Shown here: one piece after another, positions 54,201 to 57,290 of the stretch
How the letters are laid out: each line of letters begins with the position of its first letter
Position numbering within the stretch: position 1 is the first letter of the stretch
Source: Rostratula benghalensis
Lineage: Eukaryota > Chordata > Aves > Charadriiformes > Rostratulidae
DNA length: 64,000 bases
Reading direction: 5' to 3'
NCBI GenBank assembly: GCA_013399305.1
Contig: VXAI01000004.1
Location: forward strand, 1,093,768-1,157,767
Made by a program: the position numbers and the translations under genes
The notes under the pieces: model-generated
Told to the model about the DNA's origin: nothing
Seen by the model: only the letters and a program-made list of their open reading frames with translations
The model's database searches: none

Positions 54201-55312
54201 GATGCTGGAGGGAAACAGTGGAGAAGCGGAGTAAAGGAAACTCAGAGGAGCCTGGAATCTGCCATTTTGAAGTGCTTGTGTAATTTTCTTTGAGTCTCCT
54301 TGATGATTTACATAAGCAGAATTATTCTCATGCCAAAGTGTTTTCAGAACATAGTCAAAGGATTGAGTCTTTGATATCCCCAGTGGTACAGTACCCTGCA
54401 CAGAGGTCTTAGTTTCATGCCAAAATTTTATCACTTTAATGTTAGCATAGTAACAAATTACTCCGAAAAAATTTTGTTTTGACCATTGCTGAAATATCAT
54501 GTAAAGTCCAAACCACTAATCACCATTTTTAGAAACAAAAACCAGTGTCTGATAGCAGTTACTGTCCTTCTGTTACCTCCTTTAAGAAGCATATTTCACA
54601 AAGCTTGTTGATAATGATTTAGTAGCTATTGAATAATTTAAAGTTTCCTGCTTAAATGAGACAGAAAATGGATGCTGACCTTCACGCTCTCTAACGTTAC
54701 ATGGGGCATAGCTGAAGGGCTTTGCTACTCTTATACCTTAAGAAATGCCCAGCCAGAAAGTCCTGTGCTTTGCCACAAAATCTGATGGATTTAGTTTCTG
54801 CTTTTGTGAGGGGCAAGTTCGAAGGGCACTGGGTTCTGCTGCTGACCAGTCTTCCTTTCAGAATCTGATAGGGCAATCCAGGGAAAGAGTTGGATGCTGC
54901 CACTGATACTACCCTTTGGTGCTGCAAAGAAATGAGCACTAAACTGCACAGCATGCTGAAGTGCTGGACTTCAGCTGACTGTAGTTCAGCCTATTTGGTA
55001 ACAAAAATGAATAAGCAGGTAAATGCAAACATATGACAACATTAATGTACTTGCTGGGTCTTGCCTGAGAGCTCATCTTTGTTGGCTATACTCTTACAGA
55101 TTTTTTTTAATGCTTTCTAGCATTTCAAATAGCCAAACCTGGTATAAAAATACCTTGTCTTCTTGTTTTTCAGCCTTACGTTTTCCTGTGATGGGCATCA
55201 CTTGTTCACAGCTAATAGTGATGGAAATGTTATAGCTTGGTGTCGCAAGGACCAGCAGCGCTTGAAGTTACCCATGTTCTATTCATTCCTTAGCAGCTAT
55301 GCGGCTGGGTGA
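1..55312 (+). CDS. LYST: LYST, lysosomal trafficking regulator (3' part of gene, 48 exons, 5' truncated by window)
   Basis: LYST is a very large cytosolic BEACH-family protein that controls size and fission/fusion of lysosomes and lysosome-related organelles (melanosomes, lytic granules, platelet dense bodies). Its loss causes Chediak-Higashi syndrome in people and beige in mice. The joined exons encode 2,757 residues to the stop, about 73% of the roughly 3,800-residue mammalian protein. Domains in window numbering: ConA-like lectin fold about 328-692, with the BEACH-protein signature WQHL..TY; PH-like about 1965-2070; BEACH about 2075-2380, with [19 protein letters not shown] and the GTVLHFLVR and [10 protein letters not shown] blocks; WD40 repeats about 2520-2755. 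All 47 introns are GT-AG and all phases agree, with no frameshift or premature stop, so the gene looks intact. Identification rests on recalled mammalian protein similarity, which is near-identical in the BEACH region. Confidence 0.97.
261..1870 (+). other. LYST intron 1 of window
   Basis: 1.6 kb of AT-rich sequence. Apart from the T20 run, no repeat, RNA gene or conserved coding segment is recognised. Confidence 0.85.
858..877 (+). repeat. T20 homopolymer
   Basis: Uninterrupted run of 20 T in the intron after exon 1; simple repeat, not adjacent to a splice site. Confidence 0.95.
1871..2032 (+). CDS. LYST: LYST exon 2
   Basis: Acceptor AAAACACAG|AAT, donor AAG|GTATGA, 54 codons, phase 0 to 0. 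Residues 87-140. Contains the conserved helix [20 protein letters not shown], part of the helical solenoid. The preceding 1.6-kb intron has a T20 run at 858-877 and no recognised repeat. Confidence 0.94.
2665..2821 (+). CDS. LYST: LYST exon 3 (acidic linker)
   Basis: Acceptor TTACACAG|ACA, donor GAAG|GTAAAT, ending in phase 1. Residues 141-193. Very acidic: about 40% Asp/Glu, with the conserved core LQCCSLKL and [11 protein letters not shown]. Likely a disordered, charged linker between solenoid segments. Starting at the upstream in-frame ATG (2641) would ignore the acceptor and lacks homology. Confidence 0.93.
4009..4235 (+). CDS. LYST: LYST exon 4
   Basis: Acceptor TTTCAG|GAG, donor GAACAG|GTAAAA; phase 1 in, phase 0 out. 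Residues 193-268. Begins with a variable Gly/Pro/Thr stretch, then the conserved block [18 protein letters not shown] and a long helix ending in LIEQ. Confidence 0.94.
4236..5570 (+). other. LYST intron 4
   Basis: 1.3 kb, AT-rich. A 63-codon open stretch at 5,309-5,500 has no homology I know and no matching splice sites; nothing else seen. Confidence 0.8.
5571..5637 (+). CDS. LYST: LYST exon 5 (67 nt)
   Basis: Small exon: acceptor TTTTTAACAG|GGA, donor CATG|GTGAGT; phase 0 in, phase 1 out. Residues 269-291 with conserved [13 protein letters not shown]. Too short to stand out as an ORF; found from homology and splice sites. Confidence 0.92.
6434..6543 (+). CDS. LYST: LYST exon 6
   Basis: Acceptor TATTTTTAG|CATG, donor TGTACG|GTATGT; phase 1 in, phase 0 out. 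Residues 291-327, [15 protein letters not shown] followed by the helix [13 protein letters not shown], close to mammalian LYST. End of the armadillo-like part before the lectin-type domain. Confidence 0.94.
7594..8017 (+). CDS. LYST: LYST exon 7 (start of ConA-like lectin domain)
   Basis: Acceptor TTCTTCTAG|GAG, donor ACAG|GTGAGG; phase 0 in, phase 1 out. Residues 328-469. Starts with helix [11 protein letters not shown] and a Ser-rich loop, then [13 protein letters not shown] and GFSVSLWF, the first strands of the concanavalin A-like sandwich found in many BEACH proteins. A Lys/Arg-rich loop ([10 protein letters not shown]) follows. Confidence 0.95.
9177..9321 (+). CDS. LYST: LYST exon 8 (ConA-like domain)
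   Basis: Acceptor ATTTCTAG|AAG, donor TTTCG|GTAGGG; phase 1 in, phase 2 out. Residues 469-517 with the conserved strand block [19 protein letters not shown]. The donor departs from consensus at +4 to +6 but keeps the frame and homology. Confidence 0.93.
10122..10295 (+). CDS. LYST: LYST exon 9 (ConA-like domain, WQHL motif)
   Basis: Acceptor TTTTCATAG|TATG, donor CAGAG|GTAAAG; phase 2 in and out. Residues 517-575. Carries [17 protein letters not shown] and [10 protein letters not shown], the signature strands of the ConA-like lectin fold in BEACH proteins. Confidence 0.95.
10296..11958 (+). other. LYST intron 9
   Basis: 1.66 kb. The first 240 nt are open on the minus strand in continuity with the antisense of exon 9, and the translation looks protein-like (see findings). 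The rest is AT-rich with nothing recognised. Confidence 0.8.
11959..12119 (+). CDS. LYST: LYST exon 10 (ConA-like domain)
   Basis: Acceptor GTTTTTTAG|GAAA, donor TTTAATG|GTACTT; phase 2 in, phase 1 out. Residues 575-629 with [20 protein letters not shown] and [11 protein letters not shown], nearly the mammalian sequence. Follows a 1.66-kb intron. Confidence 0.95.
12120..13494 (+). other. LYST intron 10
   Basis: 1.4 kb. A TG-rich patch lies near 12,750-12,800; otherwise no repeat or gene recognised. Confidence 0.8.
13495..13685 (+). CDS. LYST: LYST exon 11 (end of ConA-like domain)
   Basis: Acceptor GACTTTAG|GTGC, donor TTAATT|GTAAGT; phase 1 in, phase 0 out. Residues 629-692. [20 protein letters not shown] resembles the C-terminal strands of BEACH-protein ConA-like domains; the end is helical ([12 protein letters not shown]). 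Confidence 0.95.
15216..15461 (+). CDS. LYST: LYST exon 12
   Basis: Acceptor TGTTTCAG|GAG after a T-rich tract, donor GCTAGG|GTAAGG; 82 codons, phase 0 to 0. Residues 693-774. Conserved blocks: [13 protein letters not shown] and [18 protein letters not shown]. Confidence 0.96.
16520..16693 (+). CDS. LYST: LYST exon 13
   Basis: Acceptor TTTCTCTAG|GTT, donor CTGAAG|GTAGTG; 58 codons, phase 0. Residues 775-832 ([20 protein letters not shown], then [15 protein letters not shown]). Alpha-solenoid helices after the lectin-type domain. Confidence 0.95.
17143..17292 (+). CDS. LYST: LYST exon 14
   Basis: Acceptor CTCTTTAAG|ACT (A at -3), donor GCAAAG|GTAATT; 50 codons, phase 0. Residues 833-882, TLLEGCC followed by [16 protein letters not shown]. 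Confidence 0.95.
17883..18020 (+). CDS. LYST: LYST exon 15
   Basis: Acceptor TTTTTCAG|CAAGG, donor CTGCAG|GTATTT; 46 codons, phase 0. Residues 883-928. [19 protein letters not shown] and [19 protein letters not shown] are almost invariant between bird and mammal. Confidence 0.96.
18021..19979 (+). other. LYST intron 15
   Basis: 1.96 kb. A G-rich patch lies just after the donor (18,075-18,100), followed by the CR1 fragment at 18.3-18.5 kb. The remainder is AT-rich without recognised content, ending with an A-rich tract near 19,907. Confidence 0.85.
18303..18534 (+). mobile_element. CR1-type LINE fragment (3' end), in the intron before exon 16
   Basis: About 230 bp with the standard CR1 3'-end phrases in order: 'gattggatattaggagga', 'ggaacaggttgcccag', 'caaggccctgggcaacctgg' and 'ggtcccttctggcc', ending in the short 'attatatgat' terminal repeat. 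5'-truncated, non-coding, same strand as LYST. Confidence 0.92.
19980..20178 (+). CDS. LYST: LYST exon 16
   Basis: Acceptor CTTTCTAG|GAG, donor CATAG|GTAGAT; phase 0 in, phase 1 out. Residues 929-995 with [20 protein letters not shown] and the Asn/Tyr-rich [15 protein letters not shown]. The preceding intron (1.96 kb) holds a CR1 fragment. Confidence 0.96.
21406..21537 (+). CDS. LYST: LYST exon 17
   Basis: Acceptor TTCTTCTAG|ATG, donor GGAAG|GTAAAA; phase 1 in and out. Residues 995-1039: [22 protein letters not shown] and a hydrophobic Thr-rich tail. Leads into the variable Ser-rich exon. Confidence 0.94.
21538..23336 (+). other. LYST intron 17
   Basis: 1.8 kb, AT-rich, nothing recognised. 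Confidence 0.8.
23337..23970 (+). CDS. LYST: LYST exon 18 (largest exon; Ser-rich disordered insert)
   Basis: Acceptor TTCTCTAG|AGAAC, donor GACAG|GTAAGC; 634 nt, phase 1 in, phase 2 out. Residues 1039-1250. Low-complexity, Ser/Glu-rich and clearly less conserved than its neighbours, except for islands: [19 protein letters not shown], and [12 protein letters not shown] followed by LGLAFS. Probably a disordered, phosphorylated loop between solenoid halves. RCKSLP fits the R-x-x-S-x-P type 14-3-3 motif. Confidence 0.95.
24422..24599 (+). CDS. LYST: LYST exon 19
   Basis: Acceptor TGTTTTCAG|ATGT, donor TTAAA|GTAGGC; phase 2 in, phase 0 out. Residues 1250-1309, [16 protein letters not shown] and [12 protein letters not shown], then [15 protein letters not shown]. 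Two more upstream AGs (24,371 and 24,380) would shift the frame, so 24,421 is the acceptor used. Confidence 0.94.
25465..25634 (+). CDS. LYST: LYST exon 20
   Basis: Acceptor TGTTTTTAG|TTG, donor GAAGA|GTAAGT; phase 0 in, phase 2 out. Residues 1310-1366. [20 protein letters not shown] and [17 protein letters not shown] match mammalian LYST closely. Confidence 0.96.
27078..27308 (+). CDS. LYST: LYST exon 21
   Basis: Acceptor TTTTAATAG|ATTT, donor ACAAA|GTGAGT; phase 2 in and out. Residues 1366-1443: [15 protein letters not shown], then Leu-rich helices ([20 protein letters not shown]). Confidence 0.96.
28219..28385 (+). CDS. LYST: LYST exon 22
   Basis: Acceptor GTTTGCAG|CATT, donor CAAA|GTAAGT; phase 2 in, phase 1 out. 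Residues 1443-1499 with [20 protein letters not shown] and [19 protein letters not shown]. Confidence 0.95.
28857..29009 (+). CDS. LYST: LYST exon 23
   Basis: Acceptor CTCCGTAG|ATATG, donor GCTG|GTGAGT; phase 1 in and out. Residues 1499-1550: helix [18 protein letters not shown], a variable Ser/Pro/Ala loop, then QKRKGIAG. Confidence 0.95.
29010..30434 (+). other. LYST intron 23
   Basis: 1.4 kb. Contains a well-formed candidate cryptic exon at 30,122-30,183 (see findings); nothing else recognised. Confidence 0.8.
30435..30626 (+). CDS. LYST: LYST exon 24
   Basis: Acceptor CTTAAAG|GCTCC (weak, A at -3), donor TTTAG|GTAGGG; phase 1 in and out. Residues 1550-1614: [24 protein letters not shown], then [15 protein letters not shown]. 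Confidence 0.94.
31268..31446 (+). CDS. LYST: LYST exon 25 (variable acidic/Gln-rich)
   Basis: Acceptor TTTTAAG|CGTCC (weak), donor TCCATT|GTAAGT; phase 1 in, phase 0 out. Residues 1614-1673. The first 40 residues are a poorly conserved Ser/Glu/Gln linker; the end ([19 protein letters not shown]) matches mammals and confirms frame and boundaries. Confidence 0.9.
32558..32764 (+). CDS. LYST: LYST exon 26
   Basis: Acceptor TTTATTTAG|GGC, donor TTGCAA|GTAAGC; 69 codons, phase 0. Residues 1674-1742: [19 protein letters not shown] and [17 protein letters not shown]. Confidence 0.95.
32765..34082 (+). other. LYST intron 26
   Basis: 1.3 kb of AT-rich sequence without recognised repeats or genes. 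Confidence 0.8.
34083..34259 (+). CDS. LYST: LYST exon 27
   Basis: Acceptor CATCTTTCAG|CAT, donor AAAGAG|GTTTGT; 59 codons, phase 0. Residues 1743-1801: [15 protein letters not shown], then a Lys/Pro-rich end. The donor has T at +3, the least typical in the gene, but the join to exon 28 keeps the mammalian frame. Confidence 0.92.
34730..34806 (+). CDS. LYST: LYST exon 28 (77 nt)
   Basis: Acceptor TCCATTCAG|GAT, donor CAAAA|GTAAGT; phase 0 in, phase 2 out. Residues 1802-1827: [19 protein letters not shown]. Short exon recovered by homology. Confidence 0.93.
35743..35931 (+). CDS. LYST: LYST exon 29
   Basis: Acceptor TTTCCTCAG|TCTC, donor GATCG|GTGAGT; phase 2 in and out. Residues 1827-1890: [47 protein letters not shown]. 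Followed at once by a (GA)10 microsatellite in the intron. Confidence 0.96.
35961..35980 (+). repeat. (GA)10 microsatellite
   Basis: Ten perfect GA units starting 30 nt after the donor of exon 29. Likely length-polymorphic. Confidence 0.95.
36634..36779 (+). CDS. LYST: LYST exon 30
   Basis: Acceptor TTTTTCCAG|AGCA, donor GGAAG|GTAATT; phase 2 in, phase 1 out. Residues 1890-1939: [20 protein letters not shown] and [17 protein letters not shown], a hallmark pre-PH segment of BEACH proteins. The next intron is only 76 nt. Confidence 0.96.
36856..36952 (+). CDS. LYST: LYST exon 31
   Basis: Acceptor TTTTTGTAG|GTGTG, donor ATAAG|GTAAGG; phase 1 in, phase 2 out. Residues 1939-1971: [20 protein letters not shown], entering the PH-like domain. 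Confidence 0.94.
37575..37636 (+). CDS. LYST: LYST exon 32 (62 nt, PH-like domain)
   Basis: Acceptor TATTACAG|AGTA, donor GCTAG|GTAAGT; phase 2 in, phase 1 out. Residues 1971-1992: [20 protein letters not shown]. First strands of the PH-BEACH domain, which packs against BEACH. Confidence 0.94.
37990..38045 (+). CDS. LYST: LYST exon 33 (56 nt, PH-like domain)
   Basis: Shortest exon. Acceptor TTTCTGTAG|GAAA, donor AATTCA|GTAAGT; phase 1 in, phase 0 out. Residues 1992-2010: [19 protein letters not shown]. Confidence 0.93.
39057..39209 (+). CDS. LYST: LYST exon 34 (PH-like domain)
   Basis: Acceptor AATTCTGCAG|AGT, donor ACAAAG|GTAACG; 51 codons, phase 0. Residues 2011-2061. [20 protein letters not shown] and [16 protein letters not shown] are the conserved core of the PH-BEACH domain. 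Confidence 0.96.
39540..39784 (+). CDS. LYST: LYST exon 35 (start of BEACH domain)
   Basis: Acceptor TTCTTCTAG|GTC, donor TATAG|GTAATA; phase 0 in, phase 2 out. Residues 2062-2143. After [17 protein letters not shown], the BEACH domain starts: [21 protein letters not shown], then [17 protein letters not shown] replaces the mammalian WYTG. The next intron holds a CR1 copy. Confidence 0.97.
39785..41119 (+). other. LYST intron 35
   Basis: 1.3 kb, nearly half of it the CR1 copy; the rest is AT-rich unique-looking sequence. Confidence 0.85.
39868..40463 (+). mobile_element. CR1-type LINE fragment, in the intron inside the BEACH domain
   Basis: About 600 bp. Starts with the CR1 phrase 'ggagtactgcatccagtttt', runs through 'cagggcaacaaaggtgatta' and 'ggctgcccagggatgttgtg', and ends with 'ggatgatctctagaggtccc' and 'gattctgtgac'. 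An extra segment of about 70-80 bp around 40,125-40,195 interrupts the usual 'cccagtgacaggatgagg' phrase. 5'-truncated, no coding capacity. Confidence 0.93.
41120..41186 (+). CDS. LYST: LYST exon 36 (67 nt, BEACH)
   Basis: Acceptor TCTGTTACAG|AAAT, donor TACAAG|GTAATT; phase 2 in, phase 0 out. Residues 2143-2165: [20 protein letters not shown], the BEACH segment after the conserved 'LDL.DP..YR' strand. Confidence 0.95.
42053..42209 (+). CDS. LYST: LYST exon 37 (BEACH)
   Basis: Acceptor TTTTGTAG|TAT, donor TCAAG|GTAAGG; phase 0 in, phase 1 out. Residues 2166-2218: [20 protein letters not shown], then [13 protein letters not shown]. The [11 protein letters not shown](V/M)R motif is diagnostic of BEACH domains. 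Confidence 0.97.
42581..42721 (+). CDS. LYST: LYST exon 38 (BEACH)
   Basis: Acceptor TTCTTTACAG|ATCA, donor AGAAG|GTACAC; phase 1 in and out. Residues 2218-2265: [19 protein letters not shown], then [17 protein letters not shown], the DR.F.S...W and [18 protein letters not shown] motifs. Confidence 0.97.
43130..43347 (+). CDS. LYST: LYST exon 39 (BEACH)
   Basis: Acceptor TGTTTCTAG|GTTT, donor CCTGCA|GTAAGT; phase 1 in, phase 0 out. Residues 2265-2337: [53 protein letters not shown]. The W..LIFG.KQ.G..A signature sits here. Confidence 0.97.
43348..44671 (+). other. LYST intron 39
   Basis: 1.3 kb with the CA tract near its 3' end; nothing else recognised. Confidence 0.8.
44636..44650 (+). repeat. 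(CA)n tract upstream of exon 40 acceptor
   Basis: Short CA repeat ending about 21 nt before the exon 40 acceptor, next to the pyrimidine tract. CA repeats at such positions can bind hnRNP L; here that is only a possibility. Confidence 0.8.
44672..44902 (+). CDS. LYST: LYST exon 40 (end of BEACH)
   Basis: Acceptor TTCTTCTCTAG|ACC, donor TATCCA|GTATGT; 77 codons, phase 0. Residues 2338-2414: [20 protein letters not shown] and PRQLF close the BEACH domain; a helical linker to the WD40 domain follows. A CA repeat lies just upstream of the acceptor pyrimidine tract. Confidence 0.96.
45598..45787 (+). CDS. LYST: LYST exon 41 (BEACH-WD40 linker)
   Basis: Acceptor GTTTTAG|AGC, donor CAAG|GTATAA; phase 0 in, phase 1 out. 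Residues 2415-2478: [37 protein letters not shown], then ICGLSR. Nearly identical to mammals. Confidence 0.96.
46706..46842 (+). CDS. LYST: LYST exon 42 (entry to WD40 propeller)
   Basis: Acceptor TCCTTCAG|GTGTG, donor CATCAG|GTAAAA; phase 1 in, phase 0 out. Residues 2478-2523: [20 protein letters not shown] and [14 protein letters not shown], a first WD-like blade (SWGY..NILRL). Confidence 0.95.
47559..47657 (+). CDS. LYST: LYST exon 43 (WD40)
   Basis: Acceptor TCTTTCCAAG|GTA, donor AATACG|GTAAGT; 33 codons, phase 0. Residues 2524-2556: [20 protein letters not shown] and VITAYMNRF, a WD repeat blade. Precedes the largest intron in the window (3.45 kb). Confidence 0.94.
47658..51110 (+). other. 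LYST intron 43 (largest in window)
   Basis: 3.45 kb between two WD40 exons. Holds T17 near the 5' end and another T-rich tract near 51,001. Several open stretches of 60-98 codons show no homology or splice context. No CR1 or other repeat recognised. Confidence 0.8.
47717..47733 (+). repeat. T17 homopolymer with following AAACAG
   Basis: Lies about 60 nt into the largest intron. It looks like a polypyrimidine tract followed by an AG, but no exon homology follows, so it is called a simple repeat or decoy acceptor. Confidence 0.8.
51111..51250 (+). CDS. LYST: LYST exon 44 (WD40)
   Basis: Acceptor CTGTTTTTCAG|CCT, donor AACAG|GTATAA; phase 0 in, phase 2 out. Residues 2557-2603: [20 protein letters not shown], then [16 protein letters not shown], a canonical GH...WD repeat. 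Confidence 0.97.
51543..51640 (+). CDS. LYST: LYST exon 45 (WD40)
   Basis: Acceptor ATTTTTTTTCAG|GCTG, donor TTCAG|GTATAT; phase 2 in, phase 1 out. Residues 2603-2636: [20 protein letters not shown] and GDIATVCDS, a GH-containing WD repeat. Confidence 0.96.
51641..53314 (+). other. LYST intron 45
   Basis: 1.7 kb, AT-rich, nothing recognised. Confidence 0.8.
53315..53471 (+). CDS. LYST: LYST exon 46 (WD40)
   Basis: Acceptor TCTGTTGCAG|TTGG, donor GTAAG|GTAAGC; phase 1 in, phase 2 out. Residues 2636-2688: [42 protein letters not shown]. Confidence 0.96.
53679..53750 (+). CDS. LYST: LYST exon 47 (72 nt, WD40)
   Basis: Acceptor TACTTTCAG|ATTG, donor GTAAG|GTAAGA; phase 2 in and out. Residues 2688-2712: [15 protein letters not shown], then SAKPIVS. 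Confidence 0.94.
53751..55173 (+). other. LYST intron 47
   Basis: 1.4 kb before the terminal exon; AT-rich, nothing recognised apart from short homopolymers. Confidence 0.8.
55174..55312 (+). CDS. LYST: LYST terminal coding exon 48
   Basis: Acceptor TTGTTTTTCAG|CCTT; phase 2 in, stop TGA at 55,310-55,312. Residues 2712-2757. [28 protein letters not shown] and the C-terminus [11 protein letters not shown] match the mammalian C-terminus. The last WD blade is completed here. Confidence 0.97.
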
Positions 55313-55932
55313 TGACTATTTTTGCTGCTAACTCATGTTTCTGCACTTTAAATCCAAAACAGATTGTAGAATCTCATATTTAACTGGATTTTGAGGTCCT
55401 TTGAATGTCTCGAGAATGACTGAACAGGTTTTTATAAGGATCAGTCTAAGGTGGTTGTAAAATTGCATAAGTGCATGCACAAACCTGAAGCATATCCAGG
55501 TCACCAGGAAGCTCTGGTCATATACACCAATACCAGCAAAGTGACTCATAAATGCTCTAACATACAAGTCAAAATGCTGCAATATAAAACATAATAGTAT
55601 TTTTTTAAATCACTTCTTGGATAGAAGTATTTAAAAAAAAATAATGCTTATTCTCCTTGTTATGTTGTAAAGATCTGTAAATATCTATTAAGATGTCGGC
55701 ATATGTATATCTGATTAGTTGAGTGTGGTATAGTTAGCTCTGGGATAAGCAGCCCAAAACTTAAAAATCCAAGACCACTTAAAATTGCTTTTTTTGAGAA
55801 GCAAAGAACTTCGTAGGTGCTTTTTGCACCATTTTATGGTATTGTAATGCTAAAAAATGAACTTCTGTTATCTTTATATTTGTAACTTTTGCTGTCTTCT
55901 CTGTTAGTGTAATCGTCTTCACAAAAGGCAAA

Positions 55933-55938
55933 AATAAA
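55933..55938 (+). promoter_or_regulatory. LYST: Proximal poly(A) signal AATAAA
   Basis: Canonical hexamer 621 nt after the stop codon, followed within about 20 nt by 'tcctagtgattgctag', a weak GT-containing downstream region. Possible alternative short 3' end of LYST. Confidence 0.5.
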
Positions 55939-56295
55939 ATATCCTAGTGATTGCTAGACACCTCCTGGCATCATGAAGCAATAGTTAGATCACGTTTTGG
56001 TTTTCTTTAATGTAGTGTTAACTCCCTAACTTTGTAACACCTAGCTATTGCAAATCTGTGGCAGAATATCTGTATTTTATGTACACACACAGCTTATCTT
56101 CCAGAGCTCTAAGAAAAGGTGTTAAAGAAGGCACAGATGTGCGCCTGTTCTAGTGTCATTGAGGTTCAATACACTGTAAAATGTTTGAATCTAACTGCTT
56201 GAATAATCAATGTTCATAGGCATCAGATGATTTGGGACAGAGTTTACACAGATACACTGTGCAAATACATTATTTATTCCTAGGTGCTATTTTTT

Positions 56296-56315
56296 GGGGG
56301 GGGGGGGGGGGGGGG
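56296..56315 (+). repeat. G20 homopolymer in LYST 3' UTR
   Basis: Twenty consecutive G, preceded by a run of T, in otherwise AT-rich 3' UTR between the two candidate poly(A) signals. Able to form an RNA or DNA G-quadruplex; exact length may be a sequencing estimate. Confidence 0.9.
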
Positions 56316-57263
56316 AACTAAGCCTCAATTTTGAAAGGTTTAAATTTGAATTTTTAAGCCGGATCAAAAATTAACATTTCAGTTGACGGATTTGAAGACC
56401 TCTAAACCTGACTCAGTGAATGAGTGCCTGCTAGTCATGCAGATGGTAAAACAAGAACGCCATGTGAGTCTGATGCAGTTACATTTTTCTTTTAAATTGC
56501 TTTGCTTTTTCATCTGACGTGTTCCGCTGTCGCCATACAGACAAACTGCTATATCTTCTCATGTGTAAGGTTCATCTGCCTTCAAAACACTTAAAGAAAC
56601 TGTCAAGTTGTGATGAAGATGGCATACGTGCAAGAAATCCTTATACTACTTTTGAAAATTCCAGCCTTCAGAAATGCTTGCAACTTTGTGACTGAAGAAC
56701 TTTTCAAACTAGAAAAACTTAAAAAATTTCTCATAGTCGGTGACACAAAGGCTGATCTCTGATTCAATTAAGCAAGTGACTACATACTGTATGAATTGAG
56801 TTTTCAACTGTGTATATTGTAGCAGCATTCTATGGGATGGCTTCAGTCATGTTTTTCACTGTCTAGATGTTAATGTAAGGTCCAAATACAGACTGGGAAG
56901 TTCCCTGGCTCATGTTTAAGTGATGTGCTTTATTTAAAGGAAAGAAATACAAATATTGTGTTTTTGGGGTGCTTTTGTGCTCCCTGGTTTGGGGTGTTGC
57001 TCACAAAGGCTTATTTTTATAAAGTAGGATTCCACTTGTTACAAATTGATATGCAAAATTGCTGGCCTTGTAAAGAGTGCAATATTATATATTTTTACGT
57101 AAAAGTAAAAATGATTTTTTTGAAGTAAGGAATATTTATTCAGCTTAACATTCTGGAACTACTAAAAAAACATTGCAATAGTATCTGTGCATGGTGTACT
57201 GAAATTTCCTGTAAATGTCACATTTCACACTGTCTTTGTATATATGCTGTCACATTGTTGGGC

Positions 57264-57269
57264 AATAAA
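57264..57269 (+). promoter_or_regulatory. LYST: Distal poly(A) signal AATAAA
   Basis: Canonical hexamer in 'gggcAATAAAcagatc', followed about 20 nt on by a T/G-rich element ('aaattgtttgatgctatt'). Best candidate for the main LYST cleavage site, near 57,285-57,290. Confidence 0.65.
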
Positions 57270-57290
57270 CAGATCTTTGTACCAAATTGT

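Larger units (their letters stand above)
55313..57290 (+). other. LYST: LYST 3' untranslated region (terminal exon)
   Basis: AT-rich sequence after the TGA, with no ORF of note. It contains two AATAAA hexamers (55,933 and 57,264) and a G20 run between them. The end is set at about 20 nt after the distal hexamer and is an inference; use of the proximal signal would give a 3' UTR of about 0.65 kb instead of about 1.97 kb. Confidence 0.7.
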
